NCBI GenBank assembly: GCA_016786595.1
Contig: JAEUWB010000054.1
Location: forward strand, 41,655-105,654
Direction: 5' to 3'
DNA length: 64,000 nt
DNA from: a bacterium
GTDB taxonomy: Bacteria; Bdellovibrionota_C; UBA2361; SZUA-149; JAEUWB01
The notes beneath the pieces were generated by a model, which was not told where the DNA came from, made no database searches, and saw nothing but the letters and a program-made list of their open reading frames with translations. The translations under genes were made by a program, and so were the position numbers. Shown one piece after another: positions 9,691 through 18,805 of this stretch (position 1 is the stretch's first letter; the number at the start of each line of letters is the position of its first letter).

Positions 9691-9721
9691 AGTTTTTCAA
9701 TTCTATATATAGTATTATCGT

Positions 9722-10051
9722 ATGAAAGCTCCACAACTTTTACTTATTGCTTTACTTTTCTCGATAGTGGGTATCGGCAATATTCTTGTCGGTTATAGCA
9801 AACTGGGCGAAATTGAACTAATTAATACTGAAACTAGCACTATGCCTAGTAAAAATTTATCAACCCTCGAACGTTTGGATTTGGCTCAGACTTTTCCAAG
9901 TAGCGTGGGCAGTGACAATTTGAAATCCATGGTTCGCTCTGAACTATATGGAACAGGTATTTTGGGTGGTCAGATTTTCTTAGTTTTTGGTGGGCTAATC
10001 TTCATTGCGGGTCTCTTCAAGCGTCAGCATCAAGGTCCCAAAGATAGCTAG
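9722..10051 (+). CDS. Hypothetical small membrane protein
   Basis: 109 residues with a hydrophobic N-terminal segment (about 5-25) and a second helix near the C-terminus (about 78-100), separated by a polar Ser/Thr-rich loop. I do not recognise the family. It is divergent from the DUF4845-like gene with only 31 nt between the two start codons, lacks a clear Shine-Dalgarno, and its last 57 nt overlap the convergent 3' end of comEC. The regular codon structure and hydrophobic pattern favour a real gene, but confidence is moderate. Confidence 0.55.
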   Translation: MKAPQLLLIALLFSIVGIGNILVGYSKLGEIELINTETSTMPSKNLSTLERLDLAQTFPSSVGSDNLKSMVRSELYGTGILGGQIFLVFGGLIFIAGLFKRQHQGPKDS

Positions 10052-11362
10052 AAAAATAAATACCCCTATTAAAGCCGGACTCCAGCGCGCATCAATTTGA
10101 TAATATTTCAAGCCACAAAATTGCGCTAATGCTGATAAGTAATCAATCAGCCGCAGCGAAGCTTCCGTGAGCAGCGCTGCACTTTCTAGCAAAAATGCAC
10201 TGCCAGGTATTTTCAAAAATGCCCAAATTAGAGCTACACCACCAATCCAAATTGCAGTTAAGGTCAATATTGGCGTGACGACTAAATTCAACAATAAGGC
10301 TTGTGCACTGAATCCTCCAAACCAATGCAATACAACCGGCGTAGTGTAAAGCCAAACCATTGTCGTGCTTAACATGAGTCGCTGCAACCAATGTGAAGTC
10401 TCTGCTTTAGCGGCGACAAGGAGAGCTGCCAGCGCAGCAAAAGTAAGCTGGAAACTCACCTCAAAAAAGCTACCTGGGTAAATCACTAGCAGCATACAGA
10501 GACTACGTGACAACAATCCTCGAATTGAAAGTTTGCGGTCGATCGAGCGTGCCGCGAAAATTATCAGCGCCATCACCAATGCGCGGCAAATCGTCAGATC
10601 CCAGCCTAAAAGTGCTGCAAATTTTATCCCACAGACTCCTCCAAGTAAGGTAGTCAGCCAAATCCGGTGGCAGTAGCAATAAATCCAACGCAAACACCAG
10701 GCAACTGAACTAACTAGAAAGCTTACCGAGAGATAGATTAATCCAATATGAAACCCGGAGACGACTAAGATGTGACTCAACCCAGCCTCGCGGAAATCAG
10801 CAATTAGATTGTCTGTCAGCAAGAACTCTGTGCCTAAGTTTGCGGCAAGAATCACTGCCAGCCCTTGATGTCTGGTTGTCGTGGAATGAAGCTGAGTCAG
10901 AAACGTTTCAAAACCGGGACTAGCTCGTTGCGAGATGCGAAGCATGCTGCCAGTAAGTTCTGCTTGATACCCACGACGCAACATGTAGGCTGAATACGAC
11001 CACGCGGGCTCTCTACTAGAAAATGTTCGAGTAATTTTAAATGACCCACTAATTAAGTCGCCCTTACGCAGATTGCCCCACTTATTCCATGGAAAATCTG
11101 GCAAACAAAGTTTCAAATCTGCAGTTTGGTTCGTGAGGCTTACGCGGTAGCAGAATTCTCCATGTTGATTGCGCTCAGCTGTGCTATCTAAAACTAAGAG
11201 TTTAAAACGCTGTCCTTTAAGATAGCCAGAAGGTGCAATACCATTGATCGCGTGATTTAAAGTAATCTCACCACAGCAAAGCCCGGCAAATATCAGAGTT
11301 ACTTGCAGCAGATAGGGACGCAACGAGCGTTGGCAAAAAGTGAGCAAAACAGCTACAAGCAA
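9995..11362 (-). CDS. comEC: ComEC/Rec2-type DNA-uptake channel, competence domain only
   Basis: Inner-membrane channel family that passes single-stranded DNA into the cytoplasm during transformation. It has N-terminal hydrophobic helices, an OB-like extracytoplasmic stretch, then the Competence-domain hallmark ADFREAGLSHILVVSGFHIGL and about eight further helices. The chain stops after the membrane region, so the C-terminal metallo-beta-lactamase-like domain of full ComEC (about 750 residues) is absent. The open frame runs up to 11650, but its first ~96 codons lie antisense to a convincing lipoprotein signal peptide. The TTG at 11362, preceded by GGAGGT, is a plausible true start; this start is uncertain. 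No other competence genes are nearby. Confidence 0.75.
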   Translation of the reverse strand: MLVAVLLTFCQRSLRPYLLQVTLIFAGLCCGEITLNHAINGIAPSGYLKGQRFKLLVLDSTAERNQHGEFCYRVSLTNQTADLKLCLPDFPWNKWGNLRKGDLISGSFKITRTFSSREPAWSYSAYMLRRGYQAELTGSMLRISQRASPGFETFLTQLHSTTTRHQGLAVILAANLGTEFLLTDNLIADFREAGLSHILVVSGFHIGLIYLSVSFLVSSVAWCLRWIYCYCHRIWLTTLLGGVCGIKFAALLGWDLTICRALVMALIIFAARSIDRKLSIRGLLSRSLCMLLVIYPGSFFEVSFQLTFAALAALLVAAKAETSHWLQRLMLSTTMVWLYTTPVVLHWFGGFSAQALLLNLVVTPILTLTAIWIGGVALIWAFLKIPGSAFLLESAALLTEASLRLIDYLSALAQFCGLKYYQIDARWSPALIGVFIFLAIFGTLMLTLEETRNED

Positions 11363-11429
11363 AATACCTCCCAGGAGATATGAATTAACTGTTTCACCAG
11401 CTACTAAGGCCGCATAGAATTGACCAAAA

Positions 11430-12119
11430 ATGAAAGCTCCACTGAAAGTATTAATCCAATCTACTTTTTTCTTACTGAGCGTTTCTCTGCTACTTGGTTG
11501 CGCAAAGACTTCGAGCTCGAGATCGGCGCAATCATTTGAAGCAAGTGCTGCATTGACAGATGCCGTGCTCAGCTCTAACCCTGGATTTGTACGTAGTGAG
11601 ATCATGCAAAATTTTCTCGATGCTATTACTGCCGATCTTTTGAGCTGCAAGGAGATTGAGACTGCCCATCCAGCGTTGCAAATTAAAATTCTAAAAATTC
11701 CGGAATCTAACGCCTTTTCATTGTATCCAAACCGAATCTATGTATCGCTTGGACTGCTTGCTCAGGTTCAATCTGAAACCGAAATTGCTTATGTGATCGC
11801 GCACGAGCTTGGTCACCACCTCCAGGGGCATACTAAGTCACAAAGCAGCAGTGGTTACGCCCTAGCAAATGAGCTTGAAGCTGATAGATTTGGAATTAAA
11901 TTATTAAGCTGCGTTGGGTATGATCCGGAGGAGGCGATTTTAGCTCTCCTAGATACTTATCGGCAAAAACACCTGAATGTTTCCTCGATCGAGTATAAAA
12001 AGCGTGCTGTAGAGATTTTAAAACAACTTAATCCACGTAAACACAGAAATTATATGCGTCTTTCTTCACCACTCTTTTTGCAAGTCAAGCAAGAAGTCTC
12101 AATGATTATAAATAGATAA
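11430..12119 (+). CDS. M48-family metalloprotease lipoprotein
   Basis: Zinc peptidase anchored by a lipid in the envelope (BepA/LoiP/YfgC-like group). The N-terminus is a type II signal peptide with lipobox LLLGC (Cys about residue 24). The catalytic motif HELGHH (a HEXXH) and the third zinc ligand region ELEADRFG are in the expected order and spacing for Peptidase_M48. At 229 residues it is the bare protease domain, without the TPR tail of BepA. Probable role: quality control of outer-membrane proteins. Its 5' region overlaps the conceptual N-terminus of comEC on the other strand. A strong terminator follows 21 nt after the stop. Confidence 0.88.
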   Translation: MKAPLKVLIQSTFFLLSVSLLLGCAKTSSSRSAQSFEASAALTDAVLSSNPGFVRSEIMQNFLDAITADLLSCKEIETAHPALQIKILKIPESNAFSLYPNRIYVSLGLLAQVQSETEIAYVIAHELGHHLQGHTKSQSSSGYALANELEADRFGIKLLSCVGYDPEEAILALLDTYRQKHLNVSSIEYKKRAVEILKQLNPRKHRNYMRLSSPLFLQVKQEVSMIINR

Positions 12120-12140
12120 CTAAAAACTAGGTCTCTCAGT

Positions 12141-12183
12141 AAAGTAGCCCCCCTACTTCTAAAAAAAGTAGGGGGGCTACTTT
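12141..12183. terminator. Strong bidirectional intrinsic terminator
   Basis: Perfect 18-bp inverted repeat AAAGTAGCCCCCCTACTT / AAGTAGGGGGGCTACTTT with a 7-nt loop. It is followed by T's on the plus strand and, read on the minus strand, also ends in a T-rich run. It lies between the converging M48 gene and the Cys-repeat gene and can serve both. Confidence 0.9.
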
Positions 12184-12203
12184 TTAGACTTGATAGATCT
12201 ATC

Positions 12204-13736
12204 CTAACAAGCTGAATGTCCAGCTGGAACTTGCAGAAGAATTTGCATATTTGAAGCGTGTAACGCTTGACTGCGCTTTACAAGATGTGACGCAGCTTTA
12301 CTCAGCTTTTTCTTAGATACTTTTAACATGTAGCGTGAAACCTGATAGCCAAGCTCATTCAAGCGAACTGACCGCGCAGTATACCTGTCCTTAAATCCAG
12401 TATAACTCACAAACGGACACTCGCTAAATCCCGATTGAGTTGGCGAACACTGCTCAGTCAGTCCATAGATCTCAGTCCAGGACGCAATCCAGTTTTCAAG
12501 CTGCAAGCGATGCGCTTCCTGAGTAACTTGCGCAATATACTTCATTGTTTTCTTACTCTTATTCACTTTCTTTAAAGCATTAAGGGCAGTTTTAATTGCA
12601 GCTTCTTGATTCTTTGCTCCGCCATCAAGCTTTTGTGAAACATCAAACATGTTTTGTGCAGAACAGGTTTGACAGCTCTTTCCATTACCGTCGCAAACAA
12701 AACACCGGTCTAACTTCGACGAACCCCAAGGCACGCCAGCACAGTCAACGCATTCGTTATTGCCATCACAGACATTACAACGGTCTAACTGCTTGCCACT
12801 ATTGGGCACACCATCGCAACCCATACATTGCGTATTATCACCGCCGCAAACGCCGCACTGGTCCTCAACTTTGCCGCTGAAACATATTCCATCGCAGCCC
12901 TTAGCAGCATTTCCACCGTCACAAATTCCACAATCATCAATCACCTTGCCGCTAAAGCAAACGCCATCGCAACCCTTGTCGGCATTAGTTCCATTACAAA
13001 CATCGCAGTCATCAACGATTAATCCGTTCACGGGCACATGGTCACAGCGACCGTTTGTCCCAAGAAACCCAAGCCGCAAATCGGCATCTGGGGTATTTGT
13101 ACCGTTGATTACTAGCTGCACCGCACCGATATGTGTCAGTCGCGCTGGAGAAAGTGAAAATTGACCTTGAACAAATTCCGCAAATGGATATTCGATTTCA
13201 GTATATCCGGATGGATTTGAGATCGCCGTATTAAGTGTTTTAGAAAGCACTGAATAACGATTTCCAGTTGGGCTTTGCGTATCATAAATAATCATTGAAA
13301 TTGTAATCGGCTGACTATTGGGATAATCGTAGGACTTAACCCGTAAGATCATTGAGGTTGCGTCGTCTTTTGTAAAATCAACTTCGCCTAAACCACTACC
13401 ATTCACACCTGTCGTTACTAAGTCACCATCCCAAGTAATCCAGGAAATTCCGTAAACACCGGAATCTTGCGAATGACTGAGCACAGAAGCTGAGCCATTG
13501 GGCAGTGTGCGCAAATTCATTTCATCGATTTGGCTGGGCGCCTGCGAAACCTCAACCTGCATTGCGCGAGTACCACCGATTGCGTGCGCCGAGGCTACAG
13601 CATTTGCATTCGACATTACGTTGCCGTTTGCCGAAACGCTTTGTGCAGTTTCAAATGTATCAATCGTAATCGCTGATACAACTTGCGACATTGAAACAAG
13701 TAAAAACGGAATTGGCAGTAAACGCTTGATGATCAT
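12204..13736 (-). CDS. Secreted protein with slime-mould-type Cys repeats
   Basis: A 510-residue exported protein of unknown function. A signal peptide of about 22 residues (ends VVSA) is followed by a ~220-residue all-beta, Asn/Ser/Thr-rich domain resembling a carbohydrate-binding sandwich. Then come about six tandem repeats of 20-27 residues of the form DDCGICDGGNAAKGCDG, with paired CxxC and DG(I/V)CFSGK, at about 230-355. A helical Lys-rich C-terminal domain (about 365-510) ends in Cys. Such D-x-CGVC-GD repeats are known from Dictyostelium and from large secreted myxobacterial proteins and probably form disulphide- or metal-stabilised rods. The start has GAGG 5 nt upstream. It stands alone between terminators. 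Confidence 0.75.
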   Translation of the reverse strand: MIIKRLLPIPFLLVSMSQVVSAITIDTFETAQSVSANGNVMSNANAVASAHAIGGTRAMQVEVSQAPSQIDEMNLRTLPNGSASVLSHSQDSGVYGISWITWDGDLVTTGVNGSGLGEVDFTKDDATSMILRVKSYDYPNSQPITISMIIYDTQSPTGNRYSVLSKTLNTAISNPSGYTEIEYPFAEFVQGQFSLSPARLTHIGAVQLVINGTNTPDADLRLGFLGTNGRCDHVPVNGLIVDDCDVCNGTNADKGCDGVCFSGKVIDDCGICDGGNAAKGCDGICFSGKVEDQCGVCGGDNTQCMGCDGVPNSGKQLDRCNVCDGNNECVDCAGVPWGSSKLDRCFVCDGNGKSCQTCSAQNMFDVSQKLDGGAKNQEAAIKTALNALKKVNKSKKTMKYIAQVTQEAHRLQLENWIASWTEIYGLTEQCSPTQSGFSECPFVSYTGFKDRYTARSVRLNELGYQVSRYMLKVSKKKLSKAASHLVKRSQALHASNMQILLQVPAGHSAC

Positions 13737-13824
13737 AATTCCTCACAGGTAGTTAGACACTATGAGAACAAGTACCAGAGCGCTGTACTCCCAGACAATG
13801 CTAAATCGTACGGACTTAATTAGT

Positions 13825-14529
13825 TTAAGTTAGAAAAATCTGCTTGAGGATTTTGCAATAAAATTTCAAATAGTGTGGCAGCCACTTCCAGAGTTTAAAA
13901 TTGCTTTGCCCATCAGTGCGATCATACCATTCAGAAGGAACTTCCTTGATGGTCTTACCTTGAGCATAGGCCAAGTAACAAAGCTCAATTGCGACTTCAA
14001 ACCCCCCTTGGCTTTCAAGCGTCTGTGACCTGAGCCACGCTCCATCATAAAGTTTAAAATTATTGGTCGGATCTGAGGTTGGAAAGCCAAAAAGTTTTAG
14101 CGAAACTCCAGCGACTCGAGACATTAATCCCTTCAGCCACGGCCCTCCGTGCTGTTTGCCGCCCGGCATATAGCGCGAGGCTGAGACAAGTGTCGCCCCT
14201 TCGTTCCAAAGCTTAACCATCTCAGGAATAACAGCAAGCTTATCTGAGCAATCACCCATCACTACAATAACTGGGCCAGGCTGGCTTTTAGAAAATCCCC
14301 ATTTCAAAGCATTCAGTGCGCCGCGACCAAAATCATTTTTTTCTAGCTGGATACGGGAATCTAATTTCTGCAACTCCTGTGCCACGGGAACCGTAGTATC
14401 ACCTGCAAAATCGTAGACAAAGGTCATCGAGTCAAAGTCGACTTGCGCTTCCTTAAAGCGCTCATAAAGTCGCCTGGCGTTTTCGCCTTCGTTGTAGACT
14501 GGGACTAGGATTTGTGTCTTGTTGATCAT
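13825..14529 (-). CDS. Family 2 glycosyltransferase (polyprenyl-phosphate sugar synthase-like)
   Basis: GT-A fold glycosyltransferase of 234 residues, similar in layout to dolichol-phosphate mannose synthase. It starts with ILVPVYNEGENARRL, has a nucleotide-binding segment FVYDFAGDTT, and a DCSDK motif in place of the common DADLQ metal-binding site, then SRYMPGG and WYDRTDGQSNFK near the end, as in DPM1-type enzymes. It has no C-terminal membrane helices. It probably transfers an activated sugar to a lipid carrier for the surface polysaccharide made by this cluster. Last gene of the minus-strand sugar operon. Confidence 0.85.
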   Translation of the reverse strand: MINKTQILVPVYNEGENARRLYERFKEAQVDFDSMTFVYDFAGDTTVPVAQELQKLDSRIQLEKNDFGRGALNALKWGFSKSQPGPVIVVMGDCSDKLAVIPEMVKLWNEGATLVSASRYMPGGKQHGGPWLKGLMSRVAGVSLKLFGFPTSDPTNNFKLYDGAWLRSQTLESQGGFEVAIELCYLAYAQGKTIKEVPSEWYDRTDGQSNFKLWKWLPHYLKFYCKILKQIFLT

Positions 14530-14609
14530 TGGAAATTATTACTGTGACTGTGCTTAGGCTTGAACTTGACCTTATACTTTAGCTAATCTTTTGGAGATCC
14601 GTTAGACTC

Positions 14610-14637
14610 ATTTTATGTTCACGGATTCACATAAAAT
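14610..14637. repeat. Short palindrome in sugar-cluster intergenic gap
   Basis: ATTTTATGT / ACATAAAAT, a 9-bp stem with a 10-nt loop, followed by TCGCTCAGGATGACGAA. The latter, read on the minus strand, resembles the TCATCCTGAGCGAA core of common dispersed bacterial palindromes, so this may be an eroded repeat copy. Confidence 0.45.
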
Positions 14638-14702
14638 TCGCTCAGGATGACGAACCAAATCTGCTGTGACGAAAAAGTATTCAATTAAATCTGGCGTTTC
14701 AA

Positions 14703-15728
14703 TTAGATTGTGCCGAGCTTTACTTGTTCCACTACCCAGGGCACGACCTCATCCAAAATTGTCTCGAGTGAAGTTTTAGCCTCGTAACCTAAAACACGTT
14801 TTGCTTTTTCGCAGTTAGGTACACGCTTTTGCACATCGTATTCAAACGGCTTATCGCTAGTAAAACGGAAAGGCTTAGTCGGATTGATTTTCTTCCAAAT
14901 TAGCTCCGCTAGTTCGAGCACGGTGGTCGATCTTTCAGTGGAAAGGTTGAAATCTTGATTGAGGGCATTTTCGTGTTCGATCGCAGTGCGAATTCCACGC
15001 GCTAAATCGCCGCCGTAAGTATAGTGACGCACCTGCCCACCGCTGCCTAAAATATGCAGCGGGTCTTGACCCTTGACCACCTTTTGAATCAAATCCGGCA
15101 CAACGTGACTCATGGCCAGGCTGACATTTCCGGACAAAATCTCTTTATCTCCGAGAGCACGCTGCTCGCCAACGCCAACGCAATTAAATGGGCGCACAAT
15201 TGTATATGGCAGACCATATTGAATTTTTGCTCCGCGGGCAAAATACTCACAAGATAATTTCTGAAAACCGTATGTACTTAACGGTGGAGCACAGCGCAGT
15301 TCCTCACCTTCAGGTGTTGGGAAAATAGTTGCTGATTCAAAAACCATGCTCGAGCTTAATACTGTAATTTTCTTTAAACTCCCGCGCCTAAAAGCATCGA
15401 TTGCAGCGTCAAATGTTGAAGCGACAATGCGCTCATTCTCCGCTAAGAGATCATAGGCATATTCGTGAAAATAACTAATCCCACCGATCATTGCAGCACC
15501 AGCCAAGACATCGCTGCAGCCGCCGACAATCTCTTTCATCAGAACTGTATCTTTTACATCGCCACGAACAAAAGTGTAATTCGGGTGATGATCGTAGGAT
15601 TTCTTAATTTCACCGTATTTAGAGTAATTATCAATCCCGACAACATGCCAACCATGATTGAGTAACTCTTCAACGACATAACCACCAATAAATCCTGCTG
15701 AACCTGTGACTAGAATTTTTTTACTCAC
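14703..15728 (-). CDS. NAD-dependent nucleotide-sugar epimerase/dehydratase (extended SDR)
   Basis: Acts on an NDP-sugar in the cytoplasm (4-epimerase, dehydratase or decarboxylase class). The 341-residue chain has the Rossmann motif GSAGFIGG (8-15), acidic GIDNYSKYG, the active-site SSSMVFES and YGFQK (YxxxK) dyad, and the later substrate-binding region HILGSGGQVRHYTYGGDLARGI. The start is GTG with GAGG 5 nt upstream. It sits 15 nt downstream of the UDP-sugar dehydrogenase gene, so together they likely make a uronic-acid-type precursor for the polysaccharide. The exact sugar cannot be read from sequence. Confidence 0.87.
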   Translation of the reverse strand: MSKKILVTGSAGFIGGYVVEELLNHGWHVVGIDNYSKYGEIKKSYDHHPNYTFVRGDVKDTVLMKEIVGGCSDVLAGAAMIGGISYFHEYAYDLLAENERIVASTFDAAIDAFRRGSLKKITVLSSSMVFESATIFPTPEGEELRCAPPLSTYGFQKLSCEYFARGAKIQYGLPYTIVRPFNCVGVGEQRALGDKEILSGNVSLAMSHVVPDLIQKVVKGQDPLHILGSGGQVRHYTYGGDLARGIRTAIEHENALNQDFNLSTERSTTVLELAELIWKKINPTKPFRFTSDKPFEYDVQKRVPNCEKAKRVLGYEAKTSLETILDEVVPWVVEQVKLGTI

Positions 15729-15743
15729 GTTACCTCTAATTAA

Positions 15744-16949
15744 TTACCTGTTTACCTGCGCCCCTGGAAAAACTTCTAACTTAGCCTTATGCACCATGCC
15801 CCAAACATCAACAACTGGCTGTTTGAAAGTCAAACCCTGGTAATGCGCGTGCGGAGTTCCGATGATGACTGCATCAGCTTTAAGCACTGATTCCAAATCC
15901 ATACTCTCTGGTAAATATGGATCATGCCAAAGCACGGTTGCTCCGTTAAACTCCAGGGTTTTCTTGACCTTGAAACTCAACGATTCGCGAATGTCATCGT
16001 TATTAGCTTTAAATGCCATCCCCAAAAGCGCAACCTTCTTGCCCCAAAGATTTCCACCCAGTGCTTTTTTAGCCTTATCAACGGCAAGTCCCGCTAGACC
16101 TTCATTGACTAGCATTGCCGTGTGACCGAGATGAAACTGATGATCAAAGAAACTCGCTAACTGCATTGTATCTTTAAACAAGCATGGTCCGGCAGCAAAA
16201 CCTGGGGACTTATAACCCTTGGCACGTGGGTATTCATAGCGAATTGCCTCGTAGAGGCGATAAAAATCAACGCCGTTTTGCTCTGCAATCGCATAAAATT
16301 GATTAGCAATCGCAAATTCCAAGTAGCGCCAGGAATTTGCCATCAGCTTTGTTAACTCAGCCTCAAGTGGGCTAAGCTTGATGATCGAAGGGGCAATTCT
16401 GGAAAATAATTCCTTGGCACGATTAAAACTTTGATCGTCAAAAGCTGAAACAATTTGTGGCAAGTTCCAAATTTCTTCCAAACCTACACCTTGCGCCACA
16501 CGTTCCGGGCAAAATGCTAACTTGGTTTTGGGATTTACTAGTGCAAGCTTTTCCTTGAGGTGCGACATCGTTCCAGGGAATAACGTTGAACGCATAATAA
16601 TCAAAGTATCGTCGGCAAAATACTGTTGATAGTCGGCAAAAATTCGAGTTACTTCAGAAACTTTTGGGTTCAAGTGCTCATCAACCGGCGTTCCGGTAAC
16701 AAAAACAATGACGCTCGCATCTCGACAAGCCGCTGAATCAGTTGTGGCCTTAAGCCCCGCTTGTAGCGCATGTTGTAATGTTTGGTCCCCATCCTTTTCT
16801 AAAAAGGGAAAGCGCCCCGAATTAACTGTGCGCACCGCGTTTTCGTTAATATCAATCAACGCTACTTCCAGGCCAGCAAGAGCAAACGTTACACCGAGAG
16901 GTAACCCAACGTGCCCACAACCCCCAATAATCACAACTTTCTTATCCAT
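15744..16949 (-). CDS. UDP-glucose/GDP-mannose dehydrogenase family (WecC/UDP-ManNAcA dehydrogenase-like)
   Basis: NAD-dependent four-electron oxidation of an NDP-hexose to the uronic acid. In 401 residues: N-terminal Rossmann motif GGCGHVGLPLG, VTGTPVDEH, CPERVAQG, catalytic Cys in AAGPCLFKDT, and the C-terminal UDP-binding segment LLGMAFKANNDDIRES. The order matches the WecC/TviB branch better than the UDP-glucose branch (Ugd). The ATG at 16949 is chosen over a TTG at 16967 because AAAGGGG precedes it with good spacing. It lies between the methyltransferase and the epimerase gene in the same direction. Confidence 0.88.
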   Translation of the reverse strand: MDKKVVIIGGCGHVGLPLGVTFALAGLEVALIDINENAVRTVNSGRFPFLEKDGDQTLQHALQAGLKATTDSAACRDASVIVFVTGTPVDEHLNPKVSEVTRIFADYQQYFADDTLIIMRSTLFPGTMSHLKEKLALVNPKTKLAFCPERVAQGVGLEEIWNLPQIVSAFDDQSFNRAKELFSRIAPSIIKLSPLEAELTKLMANSWRYLEFAIANQFYAIAEQNGVDFYRLYEAIRYEYPRAKGYKSPGFAAGPCLFKDTMQLASFFDHQFHLGHTAMLVNEGLAGLAVDKAKKALGGNLWGKKVALLGMAFKANNDDIRESLSFKVKKTLEFNGATVLWHDPYLPESMDLESVLKADAVIIGTPHAHYQGLTFKQPVVDVWGMVHKAKLEVFPGAQVNR

Positions 16950-16985
16950 CGATAGCCCCTTTCTCAATCTGAATCATGAAGATAC

Positions 16986-17693
16986 TTAAGCTGGGCGCCC
17001 CACGACAAATGTTTGCGCACCGAAAAATTTCCATAAAAACGGCATTTTTAAATACCAGCGAATCAATCCTGAAAAATGCCCAAGTTTCGATTTAACAGTA
17101 TAGGGCAAAAATCGCGGGATCAATTCTTCTACACTAAAACCACAGACTTCCAATGCTTCAGCCAAGCTATGCTCAGTTAAGGCAATATGATGATCAATAT
17201 AATCCCAATACGACGGGCCGACATAGCGGATATTCGGCTGTAGAATTATGACTTTACCTGTAGGTTTTAATACAGCTCGGACTTCATCCAAGACCTGCAT
17301 CAATTGATCTTTAGATCTCAAGTGTTCGAGAAAGTTACTCATAAAAACAACGTCAACTTTCCCTGGCAGTGTGTTGCGAAAATTGGTTGCTGGTTGAATA
17401 AAAACTTTCACACCGTGTTTTTCGAGCTCGCGCGCATGTGGGCTTAAATCAAGTGCATACTTCTGAGCAGCAGAAATCTGCTTGATAAAGTAGCCGTCCC
17501 CTGCACCGATATCTAAAACACTAGCAGTCGGGCTAATATACTTTTGAAAAAAATCTTTACACAAAATTGACCAGACATACTCGCGAGATTGGTTTTCTTG
17601 ATCGCTAAAACGTCGAGTATAAATTTCATATTCTTTCGGATCGATCGAATCTTGTAATTCTTTGTCTAAACTCACTTTTTCGGCTGCTTCCAT
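16986..17693 (-). CDS. SAM-dependent class I methyltransferase
   Basis: 235 residues with the methyltransferase core. Motif I VLDIGAGDGYF (about 59-69) binds S-adenosylmethionine, followed by ALDLSPHARE, VDVVFMSNFLEHL and LKPTGKVIILQPN. The C-terminus contains hydrophobic aromatic residues (FSGLIRWYLKMPFLWKFFGA), which may associate with the membrane. By context it likely methylates a sugar or lipid-linked intermediate of the surface polysaccharide. Its start overlaps the upstream hypothetical gene by 22 nt, so the two are translated together. Confidence 0.85.
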   Translation of the reverse strand: MEAAEKVSLDKELQDSIDPKEYEIYTRRFSDQENQSREYVWSILCKDFFQKYISPTASVLDIGAGDGYFIKQISAAQKYALDLSPHARELEKHGVKVFIQPATNFRNTLPGKVDVVFMSNFLEHLRSKDQLMQVLDEVRAVLKPTGKVIILQPNIRYVGPSYWDYIDHHIALTEHSLAEALEVCGFSVEELIPRFLPYTVKSKLGHFSGLIRWYLKMPFLWKFFGAQTFVVGRPA

Positions 17694-18703
17694 AATTGCT
17701 TTATCAGTTGGCTACTGCGGCTCTTCAGGGCGCGCAAAAATCTTTGATAATCCCCGCTACAAATCATTGACCATGCTCGGCGCGCCAAGCGTATGACTTC
17801 ACGCGCAGAAGGAGTTCTTCCAGTGTAAAAGCAGAGTGCCAATTTTGGCTGAACCTGCCCCACACATGTAAATCCAAATAAAAATCTCGCGGAGATTTCG
17901 GGGCTAATTGCTACCTCAAAACTAAGCTTTTCGCCACCCCGCACACGATTCCAAGGGGATAATTCGAAAACCAGGTTTTGTCGATGATTTGCGTGAATTC
18001 TCAGCTGCTTGGTCCAGCGCTGTACTGTTTTTGTGCGAATAGTTTGCAGATCGTCAGCTTTCAACAAGCTTACGCGAAATAAAGTTTCCCTGCCGAGTTC
18101 TGCTGCTGTCGTGCTTTCTGGATTAAGTCGCAAAGAGATTCCAATTGAGCGTAGGTCGTCTCCGGGCATGACAAAATCAACTCGCAAGTTCCCCGGGTTG
18201 ATTTGCAAAAATCTGTCGCAACTTTGAACCAAGGGGTGCGGTCTAACAGCATGCATCCCTTGCGGCAGGAAAACACGCGGAAAGGGCGGAATAGAGTTCG
18301 ACTGAAATTTTTCTAAGCTACTGAGCAGCTCCTCAGTTGTAACTATCTGCATAACCCGCTCTGGACAATCGATCACGCGGTCCACTTGAAGCAACAATCC
18401 AGCAACGTAATTGCGATCTGCAGGCCTGCTAACAAAAATAAAATCTGCCGCAGCAATCAACGCTAAAAGTCGGCTTGCGGAAACATTTGCGAGCAAATTA
18501 TTCTGCGGATCAGATCCCAGACTAGTCAGATCTAAATATTGATACTGTCCGAATTGCTGTAGCTTGAATGTCCTGTCTGCGGAGCGTGTCCGGCGCGTAG
18601 ATAAATCTTCAGTTTGCTGCTCGAACTTCGCACTAGAACGATCATTCGGCGGTTGGCCTAAGAGCTGATTTTTTTTTGCATCTTTTGTAGCAGCTTGCGC
18701 CAT
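17672..18703 (-). CDS. Hypothetical protein with glycosyltransferase-associated beta-sandwich module
   Basis: 343 residues; I do not recognise the whole protein. The N-terminal 60 residues are charged and low in hydrophobics. About 60-150 resemble the glycosyltransferase part that handles regional coordinates or ligand (LLALIAAADFIFVSRPADRNYVAGLLLQ). About 165-290 look like a beta-sandwich (INPGNLRVDFVMP, FELSPWNRVRGGEKLSFEVAIS) similar in pattern to the C-terminal module of the divergent GT4 protein at 18806. The C-terminus is basic and helical. It is the first gene of the minus-strand sugar operon, so it probably acts in glycan assembly without a visible catalytic motif. Confidence 0.65.
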   Translation of the reverse strand: MAQAATKDAKKNQLLGQPPNDRSSAKFEQQTEDLSTRRTRSADRTFKLQQFGQYQYLDLTSLGSDPQNNLLANVSASRLLALIAAADFIFVSRPADRNYVAGLLLQVDRVIDCPERVMQIVTTEELLSSLEKFQSNSIPPFPRVFLPQGMHAVRPHPLVQSCDRFLQINPGNLRVDFVMPGDDLRSIGISLRLNPESTTAAELGRETLFRVSLLKADDLQTIRTKTVQRWTKQLRIHANHRQNLVFELSPWNRVRGGEKLSFEVAISPEISARFLFGFTCVGQVQPKLALCFYTGRTPSAREVIRLARRAWSMICSGDYQRFLRALKSRSSQLIKQLWKQPKK

Positions 18704-18805
18704 GGTTGTGTTAGTCTCTTGCAGCTTATTGACTGTGGGCCTACTAATTCATCTACAGCCAGCTAAGAACTAATATTAATACTATATCAATTTAAACCTT
18801 GATAC

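Noticed and set aside
11363..11650. N-terminal extension of ComEC
   Set aside because: Antisense to the well-supported signal peptide of the M48 lipoprotein and not similar to ComEC N-termini.
12596..13164. Several overlapping open frames opposite the Cys-repeat gene
   Set aside because: They arise from the repeated sequence read on the wrong strand and have Pro/Ser/His-rich unnatural composition.
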